Origin: Bacteroidetes bacterium endosymbiont of Geopemphigus sp.
GTDB lineage: Bacteria > Bacteroidota > Bacteroidia > Flavobacteriales > Blattabacteriaceae
Assembly (NCBI RefSeq): GCF_002904345.1
Contig: NZ_PEIH01000005.1
Location: 736,449 to 800,448 of the forward strand
Reading direction: 5' to 3'
Length of the DNA: 64,000 bases
The notes under the pieces were generated by a model. The model searched no databases. It saw only the letters and a list, made by a program, of their open reading frames with translations, and was not told the origin of the DNA. The translations under genes and the position numbers were made by a program. This document shows, one piece after another, positions 51,159-60,670 of this stretch (the stretch's first letter is position 1; each line of letters opens with the position of its first letter).

Positions 51159-51965
51159 TCAAAGTATTTTAAGAAAACTGACTTCCTTTTCGGTTAAAAT
51201 ACGCCACTGCCCTCTCTTAAGCGCTTTTTTCGTAAGACCTCCAAAAGATACCCTGTCAAGCTTAGTTACTTCATAGCCCAAAACTTCAAAAATACGACGC
51301 ACCACCCTGTTCCAGCCGATATGAAGTTCGAGGCCTATTTCATTTTTTGTAGCGCCCTGAACGTAAGAAATCACATTTATTTTAGCCTTTCCTTCAGGCA
51401 GACGCACTCCTTCACGGATCTTTTCAAAATCGCTCCCCTGAAGTTTTCTGTCGAGCACAACATGATAAATTTTTTTGATTTGATGTGCTGGATGTGTCAT
51501 TTTTTTAGCTAAATCTCCATCATTTGTGAGCAACAATACACCAGTGGTCTGACGATCAAGTCGCCCAACGGGATACAGTCTATAAGGCGAAGCATTTGCT
51601 ATAAGATCCATAACAGTTTTTCGATTTTTTTCATCGCGAGTGGTAGTTAAAAATCCTTTAGGTTTATTTAGCAAGACATATACTTTTCTTTCCGGGTAAA
51701 GAAATCGGCCGTCAAATTTCACACGGTCCCCAGAAAGCACCCTATACCCAAGCTTGGTAACTATTTTACCGTTAATTTCTACTATACCTGTTTTAATAAG
51801 CTCATCAGCCTCTCTTCTGGAGGCTACGCCCGCATGTGCAAGGTATTGATTTAATCGTATTCCTTTAGCAGAGTTCTCAGGATTTTTTTCTCGAGTAGAA
51901 AAGTTTTTTTTTCCAGAGGAATTTCTTTTAGAAGAGAAGGAGGAAGAGAAATTCTTTTTTTTCAT
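51159..51965 (-). CDS. rluB: 23S rRNA pseudouridine synthase, RluB type
   Basis: Modifies uridine in domain V of 23S rRNA. 268 residues. A basic, Ser/Lys-rich N-terminal extension (1-35) precedes the S4 RNA-binding domain (RLNQYLAHAGVASRREADEL) and the catalytic domain with VLLNKPKGFLTT, PVGRLDRQTTGVLLLTNDGD (catalytic Asp) and GWNRVVRRIFEVLGYEV. The basic extension is common in Bacteroidota homologues. Last gene of a three-gene operon, with its ATG overlapping the end of the prenyltransferase gene. Intact. Confidence 0.94.
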   Translation of the reverse strand: MKKKNFSSSFSSKRNSSGKKNFSTREKNPENSAKGIRLNQYLAHAGVASRREADELIKTGIVEINGKIVTKLGYRVLSGDRVKFDGRFLYPERKVYVLLNKPKGFLTTTRDEKNRKTVMDLIANASPYRLYPVGRLDRQTTGVLLLTNDGDLAKKMTHPAHQIKKIYHVVLDRKLQGSDFEKIREGVRLPEGKAKINVISYVQGATKNEIGLELHIGWNRVVRRIFEVLGYEVTKLDRVSFGGLTKKALKRGQWRILTEKEVSFLKIL

Positions 51966-52858
51966 TTAAAAAATTTCTGCAAATGTAGGCGTTCCCATCC
52001 GATCAGACTTATAGAAAATATGCCCAGTATGACAAGAATGTCATAAATATGTGAAACTATGCGGTACTTCTTTTCAGATTGGGCCCGCCAGAGTAGAATC
52101 GAGGAAAAGCAGACGATCACAATAGAGGCAGTAAAATAGCACTTCATCATGCTCTCTTGAACATATTTTATCAATATAAAGGCAAGAATCACAAGAAAAA
52201 ATAATAGAGCGCTTAACAAACACTTGGTGAGACGTTCACCATATATTAAAGGCAACGTACGATAATTAAAAATAAGATCTCCACGCTGAGTAGCTAAGTC
52301 CTTTGTAATATCTTCTACTAATAGTAAAAGGAAAAGAAAACAAGCATAGACAAAAACGCTCAGGTGAAAATTTTCATACTTTATAAAAAGAACGAAAAAA
52401 GGACAAATAGTAAGAAAAGTAGCTGCCAGATTATTCAAAAACACCCATCGGCTGATCTTGTGAGAATATACCCATATGCACAATTGGTAACCGAAGAAAA
52501 AAAATACTGCCTTTAAGGAAACCCATAGGGCAAAAAAAAGAGCCAGCACATTTAAAAAAATGTACATACGAAAAACCAACGGATGCCCAATTAAAAAATA
52601 AATTTTCACACGAAAAGGTTCCTCTAAAGAATCTTTTTCAGTATCATAAAAATTATTGATAAGATAACCTGCCGCTACGCTAGCTGCAGAGGCCAAAACC
52701 AAAAAATGAAGATTATTATCGTAAAATAATTTTTTAAAAGAATAAGACCTATCAAATATGTAATAAACTGTTAAATATTGGGCAATCACAAGTAAAAAAA
52801 GATTCCCCGCTCTAGCAACCAATAGAAGGTTGAAAAACTTTTTCAGAAAAGCATACAT
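51962..52858 (-). CDS. UbiA-family prenyltransferase
   Basis: 298 residues, polytopic membrane protein with about eight hydrophobic segments. The two Asp-rich motifs are ASVAAGYLINNFYDTEKD (NxxxD type, about residues 58-75) and LLVEDITKDLATQRGD (about 178-193). In flavobacteria this gene, next to a mevalonate-kinase-like gene and rluB, is usually annotated geranylgeranylglycerol-phosphate geranylgeranyltransferase; the true product is uncertain, and a role in quinone or isoprenoid lipid synthesis is possible. Four-base overlap with rluB. Intact. Confidence 0.85.
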   Translation of the reverse strand: MYAFLKKFFNLLLVARAGNLFLLVIAQYLTVYYIFDRSYSFKKLFYDNNLHFLVLASAASVAAGYLINNFYDTEKDSLEEPFRVKIYFLIGHPLVFRMYIFLNVLALFFALWVSLKAVFFFFGYQLCIWVYSHKISRWVFLNNLAATFLTICPFFVLFIKYENFHLSVFVYACFLFLLLLVEDITKDLATQRGDLIFNYRTLPLIYGERLTKCLLSALLFFLVILAFILIKYVQESMMKCYFTASIVIVCFSSILLWRAQSEKKYRIVSHIYDILVILGIFSISLIGWERLHLQKFFK

Positions 52859-52881
52859 AACATCTCGCTTACCTCTGTTAT

Positions 52882-53823
52882 TTAAAACCGAAAAATCACC
52901 TCCGGCTGATAATTCTTCAACTTTTCTTTAGCCATCTCATAATCAGGAGTAAAACCCAAAATAAATCCTCCCCCTCCAGAGCCGCATAGCTTAAGATAGT
53001 AAGTGTTTGTGTGAATACCTTCACTCCAAATCTCCCAAAGAGATGAAGGAATCATTGGGCGTAAATTTTGCAACACCCATGCTGACAGCGACTTCATGTT
53101 TTTAAGCAAGGGCTGAAAACTGCCATTAAGAAAGGCCTCTACACAAGCATCATTATATTCTATGAATTCTTCGCGGAGTGTTTTTCTAAAGCCACGACTT
53201 TTGAATTTTTGAAAAAACACCTCAATCATAGAAGAGGTGCTGCTGGAAACGCCTGAATTGATTAAAAAAATTGCACCTGCCCCTTTTTTATATTTGGGAA
53301 TACCCACGGTGGAAATATCATTAGCTGAATGAATGAGCAAAGGCAAATTGAGATAACAAATCAATGGATCTATTCCGGAGCTTTTTCCGTGAAAATAGAA
53401 TTCCATCATGCTAAATATTTTTTTTAATACGAGGATATGCTCTCTGTTAATGGCTTTGTCCGGTAAAATACAATTGCGCGCATAACTTTCATAAAGAGCA
53501 GCTACTAATGCCCCTGAGCTTCCTACACCATAACCCTGAGGAATATTTGAGTCAAAATACATGCCTCTTTCGAGATCTGTACGGATGGTAGAAAGATCCA
53601 GGTCTGCCGGAAAATCATCTGATTGTTGTAATTTTTCAAGAAAATCAGCGTATCTTTTTAAAGTTCCATTAGAGAGATTTAAAGATGTTTCAAACCGGCT
53701 GTCAAACTTAAGTACACCTTTATAAAGATCATGAGGTATCGAAAGTCCTTTAGCATTTTCCATAATGGCATATTCCCCAAAAAGAAGTAACTTGGCGTGG
53801 AATAAGGTTTTTTTGATTTTCAT
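52882..53823 (-). CDS. GHMP kinase, mevalonate-kinase-like
   Basis: GHMP-fold ATP-dependent kinase, probably acting in the mevalonate branch. From ATG 53823 the product is 313 residues (another ATG lies one codon upstream and an in-frame TTG at 53862). Motifs: LLLFGEYAIMENAKGLSIP at the start, the ATP-binding IPQGYGVGSSGALVAALYES, the GKSSGIDPLICY substrate-binding region and KLCGSGGGGFILGF. Resembles the flavobacterial gene found next to the prenyltransferase. Other mevalonate genes are not in the window. A minus-strand TATCTTTG directly precedes the ATGs. Intact. Confidence 0.85.
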   Translation of the reverse strand: MKIKKTLFHAKLLLFGEYAIMENAKGLSIPHDLYKGVLKFDSRFETSLNLSNGTLKRYADFLEKLQQSDDFPADLDLSTIRTDLERGMYFDSNIPQGYGVGSSGALVAALYESYARNCILPDKAINREHILVLKKIFSMMEFYFHGKSSGIDPLICYLNLPLLIHSANDISTVGIPKYKKGAGAIFLINSGVSSSTSSMIEVFFQKFKSRGFRKTLREEFIEYNDACVEAFLNGSFQPLLKNMKSLSAWVLQNLRPMIPSSLWEIWSEGIHTNTYYLKLCGSGGGGFILGFTPDYEMAKEKLKNYQPEVIFRF

Positions 53824-53862
53824 CATCAAAGATAAATTCCCTACGAATTTACTAAAAATCAA

Positions 53863-54511
53863 GGAATTAACTGTAATTTACAGTGTAAACGTTTCTATAT
53901 TATTCTGTATTCATAGAATCAGCTATCTTTTTAAAAATTAATTATATACCTAAGTCTGTATTAAAGAAGGAGCTCTATGGCAGCGTTCAAAATACCTACT
54001 GTTGCTTTGATAAAATTGAATAATACCCGGGAAGTTTTTCAAAAGGGTGATCTCTAGAAATACTAACTGACAGTATAATAAAAAAGTAAGAAACTTAAAA
54101 ATGCTATAGGCACATAAAAAAAATTACACGTTGAAAATATTTGAATTATATATTAAGAAACCATTGATACATTTCGTATACTCGAAAAATCAAAGCTTAC
54201 TGAATATACATATATTTAAGAATTTTTATAAAATTGATTGATAATAAGTATTTTATAAAATATTTTATAGGCATTGTAAGAAGCTTCAAAAGAGCGCTTT
54301 CTCCGAAAAGTATATTAATTATATAGCATAAAACCGCTAAATTATCTTTACCAGTTTGCTTGGGAGATAAAAATCTATCGGGTACGAAAAACCTATTTAT
54401 AACCTCTCGCTTGTTGGTTTAAAAGATTAAACTTTGGTGCTCTTCTTAAACATGAAAGCACTCAAGTACACCTATAAATTTGAAGAGTAGACACTGATAA
54501 AATATCTAAAT
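53863..54511. other. Gene-free AT-rich region upstream of nadK
   Basis: About 650 bases with stops in all frames. A short plus-strand fragment near 53979 (MAAFKIPTVALIKLNNTREV) is followed at once by stops. In flavobacteria a CBS-domain gene and pdxJ often lie next to nadK; no trace of them could be recognised here. Confidence 0.45.
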
Positions 54512-55402
54512 ATGAAAAAGATCGGCTTATACGGACAAAATATAAGGGTTGAGAATCTTTCTTACCTGATCAGATTTCTGGAATACATGGATAAGCGTAG
54601 TATCGAGGTACATATAGAGCAATTGTTTTTAAAAACTTTAAAAGGTTTTAAAGTGCTCAAAGCACTTGATACACCCAGCTTTTCTGAGGAAAAAACTCTT
54701 GATAAAGACTTTCAACTTGTCTTTACCTTTGGAGGAGATGGCACCATATTGTCAGCGCTTACTTTTGTCAGAGATTCCGGCATACCAATTGTAGGCGTCA
54801 ATACTGGGAATCTGGGTTTTTTAGCTACTTTCAACAAAAACGCTTTTATCGAAAAACTTGATCGCATCCTTGAGCAAAAGCTTCAACCCATAGCCAGAAG
54901 CTTACTTTGGGTTGAAAGCAATGAAGAAATATTTAAAAAAAAATTTATGCCTTTTGCACTTAATGAGTGTGCAGTGCTTCGAAAAGAAACCACAGCTATG
55001 ATTACGGTAGAGGCCTACATCAACGAAGAGTTTTTAACTTCTTATTGGGCAGATGGCCTTATATTATCTACCCCGACAGGCTCTACAGGTTATTCATTAA
55101 GTTGCGGAGGTCCTATTATTATCCCAGAAAATAAAAATTTCGTGCTGACTCCCGTAGCGCCACACAATTTATTTGCACGTCCATTAATCATTCCGGATGA
55201 CCAACGCATTCGGCTCAAAGTCCACAGCCGAACGCAGGATTATTCACTTTCATTGGATGCGCGTATTCAATCTCTAAAAACCCAAACGGAGCTCACCATA
55301 AAAAAAGCCCCTTTTAATATATACATCATTCAGGATGAAGGACAGACTTATTACAAAACGCTTCGGGAAAAACTTCTCTGGGGGGCTGATCAAAGAAACT
55401 GA
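54512..55402 (+). CDS. nadK: NAD kinase
   Basis: Phosphorylates NAD to NADP. 296 residues, normal. The ATP-NAD kinase signature GGDGT is at residues 74-78, followed by IPIVGVNTGNLGFLATF; ADGLILSTPTGSTGYSLSCGGP and the LSLDARIQ region match the family. Stands alone on the plus strand about 150 bases before the DUF6089-like gene, which begins a syntenic run (uppS, bamA, ompH). Intact. Confidence 0.97.
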   Translation: MKKIGLYGQNIRVENLSYLIRFLEYMDKRSIEVHIEQLFLKTLKGFKVLKALDTPSFSEEKTLDKDFQLVFTFGGDGTILSALTFVRDSGIPIVGVNTGNLGFLATFNKNAFIEKLDRILEQKLQPIARSLLWVESNEEIFKKKFMPFALNECAVLRKETTAMITVEAYINEEFLTSYWADGLILSTPTGSTGYSLSCGGPIIIPENKNFVLTPVAPHNLFARPLIIPDDQRIRLKVHSRTQDYSLSLDARIQSLKTQTELTIKKAPFNIYIIQDEGQTYYKTLREKLLWGADQRN

Positions 55403-55474
55403 TCAGTAAATATTCAAAAGATCCCTTAATGAAAAAATCTAATAAAATCTTTCCAAGTCGCTATAAGAATTAAG

Positions 55475-55482
55475 TATATTTG
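55475..55482 (+). promoter_or_regulatory. Putative -7 element TATATTTG for the DUF6089-uppS-bamA operon
   Basis: Exact TAnnTTTG match 68 bases before the ATG at 55551; no other good element lies closer. Confidence 0.5.
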
Positions 55483-55550
55483 TCTCATTTATCTTCTTCC
55501 TCGCCATGAGGAATTCGTCTTTCAAGCGCCGGTGAGATAAGAGAAATAAA

Positions 55551-56345
55551 ATGAAAAAGTTTTTTTTGTTATCTATCCTCTTTACAATGACTCTGTTTAA
55601 CAAAATGCATGGACAAAGACATGAAGCAGGGGTATTTATTAGAGGAAGCAATCTCATATGGAACGTAGGTAGAAACCATTATGTGCTACCTAACTATCTT
55701 TCAGGTGGTTTAATTTATCGCTATATTCTCGCTGAGAGATATGCGCTTCGCTCTAATTTTTTAGGTGCAAAGCTTTTAGCTAAAGATCAGCAAGCTGATG
55801 AAACTTACTGCAAAGGCCATGGAAAAAAGACGGATAATTATATCGGAGAAGCTTCGGTAGTTTTTGAATTCAATTTTTTCGACTTCAACGGCCAGCACAA
55901 AAATAAACATACTCCTTTTATGTTTGTGGGTCTTGGACTGCTTGGTCATCAACGTAAGAGATATTCACTTTATTATAAAAAAAATTCTCCCGATACGACT
56001 TTTGAACCTGAATTTCGCGTTAATAATCATATTAAAATGAACTATAACATTCCCTTTGGAATAGGTTATAAATATAAGTTCTCTTGTAAATGGATAGCAG
56101 GGTTTGAGTTAGGAATTCGCTTTACAGGGACAAATCAATTAGATAATAATATAGTGAGTAAAGAGAATGTTCTTGAATTTACTAGCGAAGAACTATCTGA
56201 AGCTGACAGAGAAAACATAAGAAGGCAAACCGAAAGCTTTAGAGAGGCTCATACATTCGGAGTATTGCGATCTAATGATCGGTATGTTTTCAGCGGGCTC
56301 TCACTTAGTTATACTTTTGGACATCCATCTTGTTATTGCGATTAA
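55551..56345 (+). CDS. DUF6089-like outer-membrane beta-barrel protein
   Basis: 264 residues with a signal peptide (MKKFFLLSILFTMTLFNKMHGQ) and a sequence of alternating strands: EAGVFIRGSNLIWNVG, GGLIYRYILAERYALRSNFL, EASVVFEFNFFDF, HTPFMFVGLGLLGHQ, NIPFGIGYKYKFSCKWIAGFE split by turns, and a final YVFSGLSLSYTFGHPSCYCD. Position directly before uppS and bamA is the usual one for DUF6089 proteins in flavobacteria. Function unknown; probably part of outer-membrane maintenance together with BamA. Intact. Confidence 0.85.
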   Translation: MKKFFLLSILFTMTLFNKMHGQRHEAGVFIRGSNLIWNVGRNHYVLPNYLSGGLIYRYILAERYALRSNFLGAKLLAKDQQADETYCKGHGKKTDNYIGEASVVFEFNFFDFNGQHKNKHTPFMFVGLGLLGHQRKRYSLYYKKNSPDTTFEPEFRVNNHIKMNYNIPFGIGYKYKFSCKWIAGFELGIRFTGTNQLDNNIVSKENVLEFTSEELSEADRENIRRQTESFREAHTFGVLRSNDRYVFSGLSLSYTFGHPSCYCD

Positions 56346-56351
56346 TCATCT

Positions 56352-57116
56352 ATGCAAACATTACTACAAAACATACATCCTGACAAGGTACCAAAGCATG
56401 TAGCTATTATCATGGACGGGAATGGTCGATGGGCACAAAAAAAAGGATTGATACGGACTTTTGGTCACAGAAATTCCATGAATTCCATAAAATCAACCCT
56501 CGAAGCTTGTCAAGAATTAAATATTCCTTACATTACACTGTATGCTTTTTCTTCGGAAAACTGGAAGCGTCCAGAGCAGGAGATTAGTTTTTTGATGGAT
56601 TTGCTTCATAAAAGCCTTAAACAGAATTTAGATAAGATCCATGAAAATGGAATCCGCTTGATGGCTATAGGAAAAACTCATAATCTTCCTGAAAAGCTAT
56701 CAAGCCAACTTGAATACTCTATAGAAAAAACAAAAAAAAATCAAGCAGCAACGCTTATTCTTGCTCTAAATTATAGCGCACGTCATGAGATTATTCGAGC
56801 TACAAGAAGTATCGCACAAAAGGTAACAGAGGGATCGATTAATTTAAATGATATCAATACAAAAGTATTTAAAGATCACCTTTATACGGCAGAAATTCCC
56901 GATGTAGATCTCATTATACGTACCAGCGGAGAGCAACGCATCAGTAATTTTCTGCTTTGGCAAGCAGCCTATGCTGAGCTTTATTTCACAGAGGTTCTCT
57001 GGCCTGATTTTAGAAAAAAAGACTTTTTTGAGGCCATTTACAACTACCAAAAAAGAGAGCGTCGTTTTGGGAAAATCGAAGAACAAATTCAGGATCAATA
57101 TTCTAACCTTTCATGA
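56352..57116 (+). CDS. uppS: Undecaprenyl diphosphate synthase
   Basis: cis-Prenyltransferase making the C55 lipid carrier for peptidoglycan and surface polysaccharide. 254 residues, normal. HVAIIMDGNGRWAQKKG holds the catalytic Asp 22; TLYAFSSENWKRP, LNYSARHEI and DLIIRTSGEQRISNFLLWQ follow. Overlaps bamA by four bases and follows the DUF6089-like gene by seven. Intact. Confidence 0.97.
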   Translation: MQTLLQNIHPDKVPKHVAIIMDGNGRWAQKKGLIRTFGHRNSMNSIKSTLEACQELNIPYITLYAFSSENWKRPEQEISFLMDLLHKSLKQNLDKIHENGIRLMAIGKTHNLPEKLSSQLEYSIEKTKKNQAATLILALNYSARHEIIRATRSIAQKVTEGSINLNDINTKVFKDHLYTAEIPDVDLIIRTSGEQRISNFLLWQAAYAELYFTEVLWPDFRKKDFFEAIYNYQKRERRFGKIEEQIQDQYSNLS

Positions 57117-59578
57117 TGAAAAAACCTTTTTTTACTAGCTTATTTACAATCCTTTTTTTAAGTATACTTTCAGCCCAGAGCGATGTACAAATGCCAAATA
57201 GTGAAGAAATTCCTTACAAAGAAGCAAAAATCTACATTTTGGCAGATGTACAGATTAAAGGAGCGGAAGAATTTACCAAAAATCAGATTCTAGATTTTAC
57301 TCATCTAAGTATAGGCGATAAAATTCAAATTCCCGGCAATAAAATTAATTATGCAGTAAAAAGACTCTGGGACACTCATTTATTTAATGATGTAGCGATT
57401 CATATTTTAAAAATAGAAAACCATCAACTCTATATTGAGATTTATCTCGAGGGACTCCCTGAACTCTCTGAAGTCGAGATTACAGAAATGAAAAAATCAC
57501 AATTCGAAGAGATCTTTAAAGACAAGTCTTTGAAATCAGGAACAAAAATCACCGAAGATCTGTTAAATAGTATTCGAAATAGCCTGCGAAAATATTACGT
57601 GGATAAGGGTTATCCGGAAGCTCAAATCCATATTAAGACTTCTAAGGATAAGCAAAACAAAACAAAACTGACAATCCATATTGAAAAAGGCACCCGCATA
57701 AAAGTGGCACAAATCCTTTTCGAGGGAAATAAAGAATTGCCCAATGCACGCCTGCAGAGCACTATAAAAAACACCAGGAAAAAATATTTTTTAACCAATA
57801 TATTCCATCCATCAAAATATATTCCTGAGAAGTTTGAAGAAGACTTAAAAAGCATCATGAAGAAATATCAGTCTCTGGGTTTTCGCGATGCTCATATAAT
57901 GTCGGATTCTCTATGGAAGATCAATAAAAGAAATTATGGCATTAAAATAAAACTGGATGAAGGTCAACGTTATCATCTTGGAAATGTATCCTTTGTTGGA
58001 AATAAAGTATTTGATGATGATAAACTCAAACGGATTTTTACCTATAAAAAAGGAGATCCTTATGATTTTGTCGGAATAGAAAAAAAAACCTCTGATAGTC
58101 AAAATGATGCAAGCATTTCTTCTGCCTATCTCGATGAAGGATATCTTTTTTCAAGGGTAATTCCCGTGGAAACGATTGTGAAAGATCACACTGTAGATGT
58201 AGAAGTTTATATTCAAGAAAATAAAGCAGCTGTTTTTAACAAAGTAAAATTTTCAGGAAATACGATAACAAAAGATCATGTGATCGCACGCGAGCTGCTT
58301 ACACATCCAGGAGATCTATTTTCTAAATCTGATATTAAGCGCACCTTGTTTGGCTTAGCGCAATTGGGATTTTTTGAACCAGAAAAAATTATTCCTGATA
58401 TAAAGCCTAATCCATCTAATCATACTGTGGACCTTGAGTGGAAGCTCACCGAAAAAAGCTCTAGTCAAATCCAACTTCAGGGCGGCTACGGCGGACGACG
58501 ATTTATTGGAACCATGGCTTTAAGTTTTGGTAATTTTTCCCTAGGAAATTTTTTTAAGGGAAAAGAATGGAATCCTATTCCTCAAGGCGATGGGCAACAG
58601 CTCTCTTTATCAGCCCAGGGTGGCCCTCGTTTTCAATCTTATAGCATTTCCTTTACAGAGCCGTGGATCAGCGGTAAAACCCCTACCTCTCTGAGCTCTT
58701 CCCTAAATTATTCTAAGCAGAGAATAAGCAGCAGAGAGAATTCAGATGGTAAGCTCAATACACTTGGAGCTTCACTAGGTCTTATTAAGCGACTAAACTG
58801 GCCTGATGATTACTTCAGTCTTTCCATGTCTCTGAATTATGATCGTTATTTTCGCTATAATACAGATATGGATATAAAAAAAATCTCTAAATATGGAGTA
58901 TCGAATGATTTGAACTATTCAGTATCGCTTCGCCGTATTTCAGCAGGGCCAGACCCGATATTTCCCATTAGTGGATCGGAATTCGACTTAACGGGTATGT
59001 TTACTTTTCCTTGTTCTTTTTTTGATAAAAACAGCATCAAAGCAGATACTAAATGGGTGGATTACTATAAAATCAAAATCAGAAGTTATTGGTATACAGA
59101 AATTGTCAGGAAACTTGTGGCTAAGGTTGGGGGAGAATTCGGTTTTCTCGGAACTTATGGACCCGGTAAAGACATTTCTCCTTTTCAAAGATTTTTTATA
59201 GGGGGAACCGGCCTATTGGGGTTTCGCTTAGGTGGACGCGATTACATTCCTTTAAGGGGTTATACCGATGCAGAGCAAGCCAATAGCATTTCACCTGCGG
59301 GAGGAGGTGTGGTTTATAACAGGTTTCTTCTGGAACTTCGTTATCCTGTTGTGATGGCTGGAATGGCCAAAATATGGGTGCTGGGCTTTGCCGAGTCGGG
59401 AAATAGCGTGGAGGAATATAAAAAATACAAACCTTTTGAGCTGAAAAGAGCCACCGGTCTTGGCATGCGTATATTTATGCCCACTTTTGGTTTTCTCGGG
59501 ATTGATTTCGGGTATGGATTTGATAGTGGACTGCGCTCAAAATGGCAGACCCATTTTGTAATAGGACGAGACTTATAA
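57113..59578 (+). CDS. bamA: Outer-membrane protein assembly factor BamA
   Basis: Central beta-barrel that inserts outer-membrane proteins. 821 residues. Signal peptide at residues 1-22 (ending LSAQS), five POTRA-like repeats to about residue 430 (for example VQIKGAEEFTKNQILDF, QILFEGNKELPNARLQ, NVSFVGNKVFDDDKLKRIF, KVKFSGNTITKDHVIAREL), then a 16-strand barrel with FGNFSLGNFFKGKEWNPIPQ, FTEPWISGKTPTSL, and the substrate-gate motif region GRDYIPLRGYTD (VRGF/Y type). Ends in an aromatic-alternating strand (THFVIGRDL). Translationally coupled to uppS. Intact, indicating a maintained outer membrane. Confidence 0.96.
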   Translation: MMKKPFFTSLFTILFLSILSAQSDVQMPNSEEIPYKEAKIYILADVQIKGAEEFTKNQILDFTHLSIGDKIQIPGNKINYAVKRLWDTHLFNDVAIHILKIENHQLYIEIYLEGLPELSEVEITEMKKSQFEEIFKDKSLKSGTKITEDLLNSIRNSLRKYYVDKGYPEAQIHIKTSKDKQNKTKLTIHIEKGTRIKVAQILFEGNKELPNARLQSTIKNTRKKYFLTNIFHPSKYIPEKFEEDLKSIMKKYQSLGFRDAHIMSDSLWKINKRNYGIKIKLDEGQRYHLGNVSFVGNKVFDDDKLKRIFTYKKGDPYDFVGIEKKTSDSQNDASISSAYLDEGYLFSRVIPVETIVKDHTVDVEVYIQENKAAVFNKVKFSGNTITKDHVIARELLTHPGDLFSKSDIKRTLFGLAQLGFFEPEKIIPDIKPNPSNHTVDLEWKLTEKSSSQIQLQGGYGGRRFIGTMALSFGNFSLGNFFKGKEWNPIPQGDGQQLSLSAQGGPRFQSYSISFTEPWISGKTPTSLSSSLNYSKQRISSRENSDGKLNTLGASLGLIKRLNWPDDYFSLSMSLNYDRYFRYNTDMDIKKISKYGVSNDLNYSVSLRRISAGPDPIFPISGSEFDLTGMFTFPCSFFDKNSIKADTKWVDYYKIKIRSYWYTEIVRKLVAKVGGEFGFLGTYGPGKDISPFQRFFIGGTGLLGFRLGGRDYIPLRGYTDAEQANSISPAGGGVVYNRFLLELRYPVVMAGMAKIWVLGFAESGNSVEEYKKYKPFELKRATGLGMRIFMPTFGFLGIDFGYGFDSGLRSKWQTHFVIGRDL

Positions 59579-59589
59579 AAAACTAAAAC

Positions 59590-60095
59590 GATGCTATCGC
59601 TCTGTAAAAAGTGTTTTTCTCTGTAGTTTTTATCATCACCTGTGCAAATACATATAAATAACGTTTTTGATATGTATATAGCGAGTATGTCATTAGAATA
59701 ATGGGAAAAAGAGCTGCAGACAAAACAAGAGTCGCTCGATAAAATGATTAAGGGTCTTTCTAATAAAAAACCTTTATTTACAGAAGCTTCAGATCAAAAA
59801 ACGAGAAAAAGAAATCGCCGAAAGTAAAATACAACTCAAGGAATTGCAAAAAAAATATTTTGGCCCTGAATCCGAAGTTATACGCATTCGGCAACAGCTA
59901 GCTCGGCCTGTACGGGATCAAAATATACAATGCCATACAAAGAGTAGCCAAGCGAAAACACTATTCATTTGCATTCGATAAGGCAAACAATTTGAATATG
60001 ATGTATACAGATCCTAAATTTGGCATTACCATCGACGTGCTTAAAGAGCTCGACGTGAATAAAAATAGTAAATCAATTATAATTAAATCCAGAAC
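59590..60095 (+). pseudogene. First ompH/skp paralogue, broken
   Basis: Flavobacteria carry two ompH genes after bamA. Here the first is in pieces: a damaged signal peptide, then KELQTKQESLDKMIKGLSNK, REKEIAESKIQLKELQKKYF, then RPVRDKIYNAIQRVAKRKHY and SFAFDKANNLNMMYTDPKFD and ITIDVLKELDV, which are the coiled-coil arm and the YxxxLDxS..xLYxDPxxDIT end of the family. Frameshifts at about 59800 and 59910 and at least two stops. The intact paralogue follows immediately. Confidence 0.85.
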
Positions 60096-60097
60096 AC

Positions 60098-60589
60098 ATG
60101 AAAAAAAGTATTGCATTTGCCTTTCTGTTTCTCCTGTTTACCTCGTTAGGTTTTTCACAATCTTCTAAAATAGCACATGTAAACACAGCCGATATTTTAG
60201 CAAATTTGCCTGAAATAAAAGCTGCGCAGGAAAAAATTAATGTACTAGAACAAAAACATCAAGGCGAGTTGCAAAAACTCATTCAGCAATTTCAGGAAAA
60301 AGCACAAGAATGCGAAAAAACCTCTCCTGTGAAGAAAAATTCTTGTAGCAAAGAAATGAATGATTTACAACAAAGGGCACAGAATTATCAACGTACAGCA
60401 GCTGAATCTTTAGAAAAAGAACAAGGCAATATCTTATCACCTATCTATGATAAAGTAGAAAAAACCATAAGCGAAGCAGCTCAAAATAAAAATTTGGAAT
60501 ACGTATTGGACAGCAGCCCCGGAAAAGGCGTACTTATGGCTAAAGGAATAGACCTTACACAAGAAATAAAGAGTAAATTGACAAAATAA
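60098..60589 (+). CDS. OmpH/Skp family periplasmic chaperone
   Basis: Holds unfolded outer-membrane proteins in the periplasm and delivers them to BamA. 163 residues with signal peptide (to about residue 21, LGFSQ), then IAHVNTADILANLPEIKAAQ, a long Gln/Lys/Glu coiled coil (about 45-120) and the conserved end NKNLEYVLDSSPGKGVLMAK with DLTQEIKSKL. One of an originally duplicated pair; only this copy survives. A terminator-like hairpin lies 41 bases after the stop. Confidence 0.93.
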   Translation: MKKSIAFAFLFLLFTSLGFSQSSKIAHVNTADILANLPEIKAAQEKINVLEQKHQGELQKLIQQFQEKAQECEKTSPVKKNSCSKEMNDLQQRAQNYQRTAAESLEKEQGNILSPIYDKVEKTISEAAQNKNLEYVLDSSPGKGVLMAKGIDLTQEIKSKLTK

Positions 60590-60630
60590 ATTAAAGTTCG
60601 TTATACTCATGATAAACGGACTTTATCAGG

Positions 60631-60658
60631 AAAAGAGTCGCTTTACGCGGCTTTTTTT
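60631..60658 (+). terminator. Rho-independent terminator after the bamA-ompH operon
   Basis: AGTCGC-TTTAC-GCGGCT stem (6 bp, one G.U) preceded by A4 and followed by T7, so the stem can extend with A/T pairs. Placed after ompH and before the ligase gene. Confidence 0.7.
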
Positions 60659-60670
60659 AAGGTATTTCTT

